From: Vulcanimicrobiota bacterium
GTDB taxonomy: Bacteria; Vulcanimicrobiota; Xenobia; Xenobiales; JADMJV01
DNA: 64,000 nt
Assembly: GCA_019637395.1 (NCBI GenBank)
Contig: JAHBVR010000004.1
Location: 124,001 to 188,000, forward strand
Direction: 5' to 3'
Each line of letters opens with the position of its first letter. Position 1 is the first letter of the stretch. Both the position numbers and the translations under genes were made by a program. Below are positions 59,956 to 64,000 of this stretch, piece after piece. The notes beneath the pieces were generated by a model. That model did not search any database. It was not told where the DNA came from and saw only the letters and a list, made by a program, of their open reading frames with translations.

Positions 59956-61476
59956 ATGAAAGTTCGCTTGCTGTTCCTTTTGCTCCTCAATTCCGGCCTC
60001 TCGGCCGCCAATGGGCCGCTGCTGGTGGAACCCTATCTTCAGAATCCCGCCCCTACCGCCATGAGCGTGCTCTGGATCTCGCGCAGTCCGGCCACGGCCA
60101 CACTGCGCTGCTGGCAGGGAGAAAAATTGCTGGCCAGCCGTCAGGTCGGCGGTTATACGGAAGCCGCCGCCCTCCGCTATTCTCCTTGGGAGACCAAGGA
60201 ATTCGGCGCCAATCAGCCCGGCTATCCGCGGGAGGTCCGCCTGACCGGGCTCACGGCCGGGGCCAGCTATCGTTATGAACTAGAGCAAGACGGTCAGATC
60301 TGGCCGGGCGAATTTCGCACCGCTCCGCCGCGCGACAGCCGGATCCGTTTCGTGACTTATTCCGATAGCGAAACCGAGCCGGAAAGCCATGGAGCCAGAG
60401 TGCATTGGGAAGATCCGGCTCATCCAGGTCAGCCCCGCCAATACCTGGTCGATCAGGACACCGGTTATCGAGCCAATCTGGCCGAAATGGTCAGGAGCCG
60501 GCCGGATTTCGTGGTCATTCCCGGCGATCTGGTCGAAACGGGTGGGGAGCAGCGCGATTGGGACGAATTCTGGCTGTGTAACCGCCAGCTCAGCCGCTGC
60601 ATCCCGATCGTGGGGGTACTGGGTAACCACGAATATTATGGAGGCCCCAACGACGGCCGCTATGAGGAGCATACCAGCGAGCGGGCGGTGGCCAAGTTTC
60701 TCACCTATTTCCGCTCTCCCAGCAACGGTCAGGCGCTCAAGCGCGAGCAGGGGCGCTATTTTAGTATGGAATACGGACCCATCACCTTGATCGCCATTGA
60801 TGGCTGCAACGGCTTACCGCACCGGTCGGATCAGGATTCCAACTGGCATCTGGCCAGCGACCTGCGCCCTCAAGGCGATTTCAACCCGGGCTCGGTGCAG
60901 TATACCTGGCTGGAGCAGCAATTGCGCCAGGCCCAAAAGCGCTCCCGCTTCACCTTCGTGGCTTTTCACCACTGCCCATACTCCAGCGGACTGCACGCCT
61001 TTCCGCCGGGTATGGGGGCGGACCGTGACCGCCAGTCCGGCCTCCCGTTACAGGTCCTGACCCCGCTATTCCTGCGTTATGGCGTGGACGCCTTGCTCAA
61101 TGGCCATGACGAGATGCTGGAGCGCTCCGAGATGAAGGGAACCGAGGTGAGGCCGGACGGAAGTTCCCGTCCGCACACTCTGCAGATCTACGATGTGGGC
61201 ATTGGCGGAGATGGTCTGCGGGGGCCCGAAATCGCCAATCCCTATCGTAAGTTCCTGGCTCATAGCGACTGTCCCGAGGTCTGGCGCGACGGCCAGTTGC
61301 TGGAGGGCGGCAAGCATTACGGGCACCTGCAGGTGGACGTCGCTCCGGGCGAGCAAGGCTGGGAAGCGCGCTTCACGCCGGTCTACCTCTTTCCGGTGCT
61401 GAATTCCCAAAAACAGTTGCTACGCTTTGAGCGGCGCCTTTATCCAGACACTGTGGTTTTGCAAGAGGGGGACTAG
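59956..61476 (+). CDS. Secreted purple acid phosphatase-like metallophosphoesterase
   Basis: 506 residues. Sec signal (KVRLLFLLLLNSGLSAANG). Residues 22-125 are a fibronectin-III-like domain (EPYLQNPAPTAMSVLWISR), as in purple acid phosphatases. The catalytic domain shows FVTYSDSE, PGDLVETGG, LGNHEYY (metal His), FVAFHHCPYS and NGHDEM in order, so the two-metal site is intact. Periplasmic or extracellular phosphatase; substrate unknown. Confidence 0.87.
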   Translation: MKVRLLFLLLLNSGLSAANGPLLVEPYLQNPAPTAMSVLWISRSPATATLRCWQGEKLLASRQVGGYTEAAALRYSPWETKEFGANQPGYPREVRLTGLTAGASYRYELEQDGQIWPGEFRTAPPRDSRIRFVTYSDSETEPESHGARVHWEDPAHPGQPRQYLVDQDTGYRANLAEMVRSRPDFVVIPGDLVETGGEQRDWDEFWLCNRQLSRCIPIVGVLGNHEYYGGPNDGRYEEHTSERAVAKFLTYFRSPSNGQALKREQGRYFSMEYGPITLIAIDGCNGLPHRSDQDSNWHLASDLRPQGDFNPGSVQYTWLEQQLRQAQKRSRFTFVAFHHCPYSSGLHAFPPGMGADRDRQSGLPLQVLTPLFLRYGVDALLNGHDEMLERSEMKGTEVRPDGSSRPHTLQIYDVGIGGDGLRGPEIANPYRKFLAHSDCPEVWRDGQLLEGGKHYGHLQVDVAPGEQGWEARFTPVYLFPVLNSQKQLLRFERRLYPDTVVLQEGD

Positions 61477-61498
61477 CTCTTCTAGCGTATCCTTGCGG

Positions 61499-62785
61499 GT
61501 GCGCCGTTGGTTGTCCGAGTTCTGGGAAGTCGCCCCTTTAGGCTTGAGTTTTGGGTGTGCGCTCGGGTGCTATTGGATGTTGCGCACCATGAAAAACGCT
61601 CTGTTCATGGAACTGGTTGGCCCCGAGTACCTGCCCGACGCCAAACTCGCTTCCATGTTTTTTTTGCTGGTCACGTTGGTGCTTTACGGCAAGGGTGTGG
61701 ACTGGCTGGGCAAGCGGAAATTGCTGGCCCTGCTCTATGCCATGTACGCAGCTCTCTTTGCTATCTTGACCTACTTTTTTCAGCACGGCACGGTTTCTCA
61801 TCATTTGCCTCTGGGTTGGGGCTTTTACCTGGCCATCGAATCCTTTGGTTCTTTGGGGATTTCTCATCTTTGGTCTTTGGCCGTGAACGCCACCACCGAT
61901 GCTGAAGTGGCCGCGCGCCGTTTTCCCTTGCTGGCGGTGGGAGGCCAGATCGGAGCCTGCACCTGTACTTTCTTACTGGCGCGCACGGCCGAGCACGGCC
62001 AACTGGTGCCGTTGCTCTATCTGGCCGTGGTTCTGCTGGCTCTGGCACCCATGATGACCTTTTACTGGTTGCAGAAGAACAACATTCCAGATGAAGTGAA
62101 GCACGAAATTGAGGGAATGGGTCCGGAGGAAGCCTCCAAAGTCAGCGCCAGTCTCTGGGAAGGTCTGCGGTTGGTGATGACACGGCCTTATCTGGTGGCC
62201 ATTCTCTGGAGCGTGGTGGCCTACGAGTTGGTGGGCACCTATCTGGATTATCAGATGAACTCCAAAGCCCACGAAACCCTGGTGACCCTGGAGAAGGTCA
62301 CCGCTTTCCTGGCCACCTACGGCTTCGCCGCCAACTTTATTTCCCTGATTTTCGCCCTCACGGGCACCACCTGGCTGGTCAACAACTGGGGGTTATCGCG
62401 TTGTCTGATTATTTACCCGGTGGTTCTGTGTTTTCTGGTGCTGGGCGCGGCCAGTTTCCCCACCCTCTGGGTCATATTTGCCGCCCAGATTGCTCTCAAG
62501 GGCGCCGCTTACGGTTTTAACAAGCCGTGCCTGGAGTTGGTTTACGTGCCCACCAGCGATGATATCCAGTTCAAGGCCAAGAGTTGGATTGACACGGCCG
62601 GCAGTCGCGGCGGCAAAGCCCTGGGTTCGGTGATGAACGCCAACCTCTTGCGCCACGCGCCCGGCTGGCTGGTTTGGGGCGGAGCCTCGGTCTGTCTGGT
62701 CTTTTTAGCCGTCTGGATGCCGGTTTCGCGTTTCTTGGGAACTCGCTATGAGCAGTTGCTGGCTGATGGTGAGAAGCTTTCCTGA
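61499..62785 (+). CDS. TLC-family ATP/ADP translocase-like carrier
   Basis: 428 residues from the GTG at 61499 (TTG at 61493 also possible; an ATG at 61427 lies inside the phosphatase gene). About twelve hydrophobic helices. Hallmarks are RTMKNALFMELVG, DAKLASMFFLLVTLV, and IQFKAKSWIDTAGSRGGKA, which match the ATP:ADP antiporter (NTT) family of plastids, Chlamydiae and Rickettsiales. Bacteria without a host also encode relatives that may move other nucleotides or cofactors. No host-interaction genes are near, so the substrate is open. Confidence 0.85.
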   Translation: MRRWLSEFWEVAPLGLSFGCALGCYWMLRTMKNALFMELVGPEYLPDAKLASMFFLLVTLVLYGKGVDWLGKRKLLALLYAMYAALFAILTYFFQHGTVSHHLPLGWGFYLAIESFGSLGISHLWSLAVNATTDAEVAARRFPLLAVGGQIGACTCTFLLARTAEHGQLVPLLYLAVVLLALAPMMTFYWLQKNNIPDEVKHEIEGMGPEEASKVSASLWEGLRLVMTRPYLVAILWSVVAYELVGTYLDYQMNSKAHETLVTLEKVTAFLATYGFAANFISLIFALTGTTWLVNNWGLSRCLIIYPVVLCFLVLGAASFPTLWVIFAAQIALKGAAYGFNKPCLELVYVPTSDDIQFKAKSWIDTAGSRGGKALGSVMNANLLRHAPGWLVWGGASVCLVFLAVWMPVSRFLGTRYEQLLADGEKLS

Positions 62786-62889
62786 ACGAATGGGGATAAA
62801 TCGCGAAAAGAATTCTCAAACCTAGGGCGAAAGATAAGAAACTGGAAAGCGACATCGAAGGTCAGCTAACTCTGGAGGAGAGCCGGTTC

Positions 62890-64000
62890 ATGCATTGTCC
62901 CGCCTGCAATAAAGATTTCAGCCCGGTGCACAGCCGCTGCCCGGATTGCAATGGATGGCTGCGCACCGCCAAGAGTTCGAATGGTTCGCCTTCACGTCCC
63001 AGCGGCGGTGTGGCTGTGCCCAATGGCCTGGCCGCCCAAAACTCCGAGTTGCCGACTCAGAAGATTGGCGCCTCCCATGGCGCCGGCGTGACCCTGCCCA
63101 GCCGCCCCACAGCCAAACCCGCGGCGCCCGCAGCCCCGGTTTCCGTAGGCGTACCTGCTCCCAGCCTGGGAGGTCCCCCGGCCAGCGCCCCGCGCGCGGC
63201 GGCTGCGGATGAAGGTGGATTTGGCGGACGCGGAGCCTTGGGTTCGGGCTGGGAGTCCTCGGGTAGTTTTGCCGCCCCCACTCCCGTGCCCCCGCCCGCC
63301 GCCAGCCAATGGGGGGGGGATGGCATGGCTACCGGCCGGCTCCAGACGCCGCCTGCTCCTCAGACCGGTGGCTGGGGTAACGGTCTCGGCCAACCCGCCG
63401 CTCCCGGGGGGTTGGGCTCGGGTCCCGCCGCTTCCGGTTGGGGAGCTCCGGCCGCGCCCGGCGGTCTGGGCGGGGGCAATTGGGGAGCCCCGGCTGCTCC
63501 CTCACCAGGACTGGGTGGCGGAAATTTAGGTGGTGGTTCCGCTTTGGGGGGCGGACCGAGTTTGGGCGGAGGGCCTGGACCGGGTGGACCGCCGGCCAGC
63601 AGTTGGGGGTCGGTTTCAGCCCCTTCCACTCCTACTTCTCCCGGCGGGGGCGGTGGTTGGCTGGGTGACGGAGGAGGCGGAGCAGCCGCGGGACCTTCAG
63701 CCTATGCCGCGCCGGCGCCGCGCAGCAGCGAGAGTTGGTTGGGAGGGGGTGACGCTCCGGCCGCGCCCAGTTCGCTAGGCCCTCCTCCGGCCTCGGAGAT
63801 GAAGCTGGAACTGCCTGACCACACCGTCGCCGTGGACCTGGGCACTCCCTGGGAGGATGACGAGCAGGGGGGCGGTGCTTCCAGCAACAAAATGATCTAC
63901 GTCATCCTGGGCTGTCTCGTGCTCAGTCTGACGGTCTTTTCCGCTTATCTCTACTGGCAGAACAGTAAGCTGAACAGCAAAGCTCCTCCGGCGGTGGCGG
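62890..64000 (+). CDS. Zinc-ribbon protein with Gly/Pro-rich linker and membrane helix (incomplete)
   Basis: Starts at the ATG at 62890 (GGAGGAG 10 bases upstream) and runs off the window. The first 20 residues hold a zinc ribbon (CPAC and CPDC). A long low-complexity region of Gly, Pro, Ala, Ser and Trp follows (repeats around GLGGG and WGAPAAP), then a membrane helix (MIYVILGCLVLSLTVFSAYLYW, about residues 337-358) and the start of an extracytoplasmic part. Such DUF-type zinc-ribbon membrane proteins often front signalling or pilus systems; identity beyond this is open. Confidence 0.75.
   Translation, partial: MHCPACNKDFSPVHSRCPDCNGWLRTAKSSNGSPSRPSGGVAVPNGLAAQNSELPTQKIGASHGAGVTLPSRPTAKPAAPAAPVSVGVPAPSLGGPPASAPRAAAADEGGFGGRGALGSGWESSGSFAAPTPVPPPAASQWGGDGMATGRLQTPPAPQTGGWGNGLGQPAAPGGLGSGPAASGWGAPAAPGGLGGGNWGAPAAPSPGLGGGNLGGGSALGGGPSLGGGPGPGGPPASSWGSVSAPSTPTSPGGGGGWLGDGGGGAAAGPSAYAAPAPRSSESWLGGGDAPAAPSSLGPPPASEMKLELPDHTVAVDLGTPWEDDEQGGGASSNKMIYVILGCLVLSLTVFSAYLYWQNSKLNSKAPPAVA

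Noticed and set aside
1-64000. tRNA, rRNA, insertion sequences, prophage or attachment sites
   Set aside because: I read both strands for cloverleaf-type arms, transposase motifs and phage genes and saw none that I could support; a tRNAscan and an ISfinder search would confirm.

Overview
The window is about 64 kb of GC-rich (roughly 60 percent) bacterial chromosome, densely packed with genes on both strands. Many genes overlap by 4 bp (ATGA, GTGA, TTGA), and GTG and TTG starts are frequent. I saw no rRNA, tRNA, CRISPR array, insertion sequence or prophage. Twin-arginine signals, type IV prepilins, a GGDEF protein, a FabH-like synthase and NDH-2 suggest a free-living Gram-negative-type organism with a large genome. 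The lineage cannot be fixed from this sequence; a deep-branching, poorly cultured soil or water phylum is a guess.

Layout. 1-5.9 kb: M28 peptidase (cut by the window edge), a small helical protein, a 2-hydroxyacid dehydrogenase coupled to FolE, a metallo-beta-lactamase protein with two cyclic-nucleotide-binding domains, and a guanylate-kinase-like protein. 5.9-12.5 kb: two giant tandem paralogues, each joining a class III nucleotidyl cyclase domain, a STAND NTPase and a formylglycine-enzyme-like domain; only the second keeps both cyclase metal aspartates. 12.6-15.4 kb: acyltransferase, KAS III-like enzyme, HTH/zinc-ribbon protein. 15.4-23 kb: a 1691-residue protein built on a 34-residue repeat and a group of unknown proteins under a look-alike promoter, ending in a MerR-type regulator. 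23-32 kb: peptidoglycan-binding protein, MBL hydrolase, EEP nuclease, then a tightly overlapped operon (radical SAM/SPASM enzyme, small Tat peptide, NDH-2, DUF805-FAD oxidase fusion, methyltransferase, unknown membrane-anchored protein).

32-40.6 kb: small membrane proteins, a Crp/Fnr regulator, a flavin oxidase, a secreted glycosidase-like protein, and two paralogous genes for 22-23-residue hydrophobic peptides, each with a matching double-dyad operator upstream. 40.6-50.4 kb: the most striking block, a four-gene operon with a harpin-like Gly/Ala-rich protein followed by three divergent Hsp100/Clp ATPases. All three keep a ClpP-docking-like LGL loop in a canonical second AAA+ ring and have a decayed first ring. 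The first carries a release-factor PCRF-like C-terminal domain and the second probably a more diverged one. 50.5-64 kb: GNAT enzyme, toroid/GGDEF protein, methyltransferase, zinc-finger thioredoxin, ParB-like protein, three-gene prepilin cluster, 2OG oxygenase, phosphatase, an ATP/ADP-translocase-type carrier and a partial zinc-ribbon membrane protein.

Recurring themes are nucleotide second messengers (class III cyclase, cNMP-binding MBL, Crp/Fnr, GGDEF), AAA+/STAND machines with unusual partner domains, short helical unknowns and zinc ribbons. The best candidates for an undescribed system are the Clp triad with its PCRF-like domains and Gly/Ala-rich partner, and the twin micropeptides with their shared operators.
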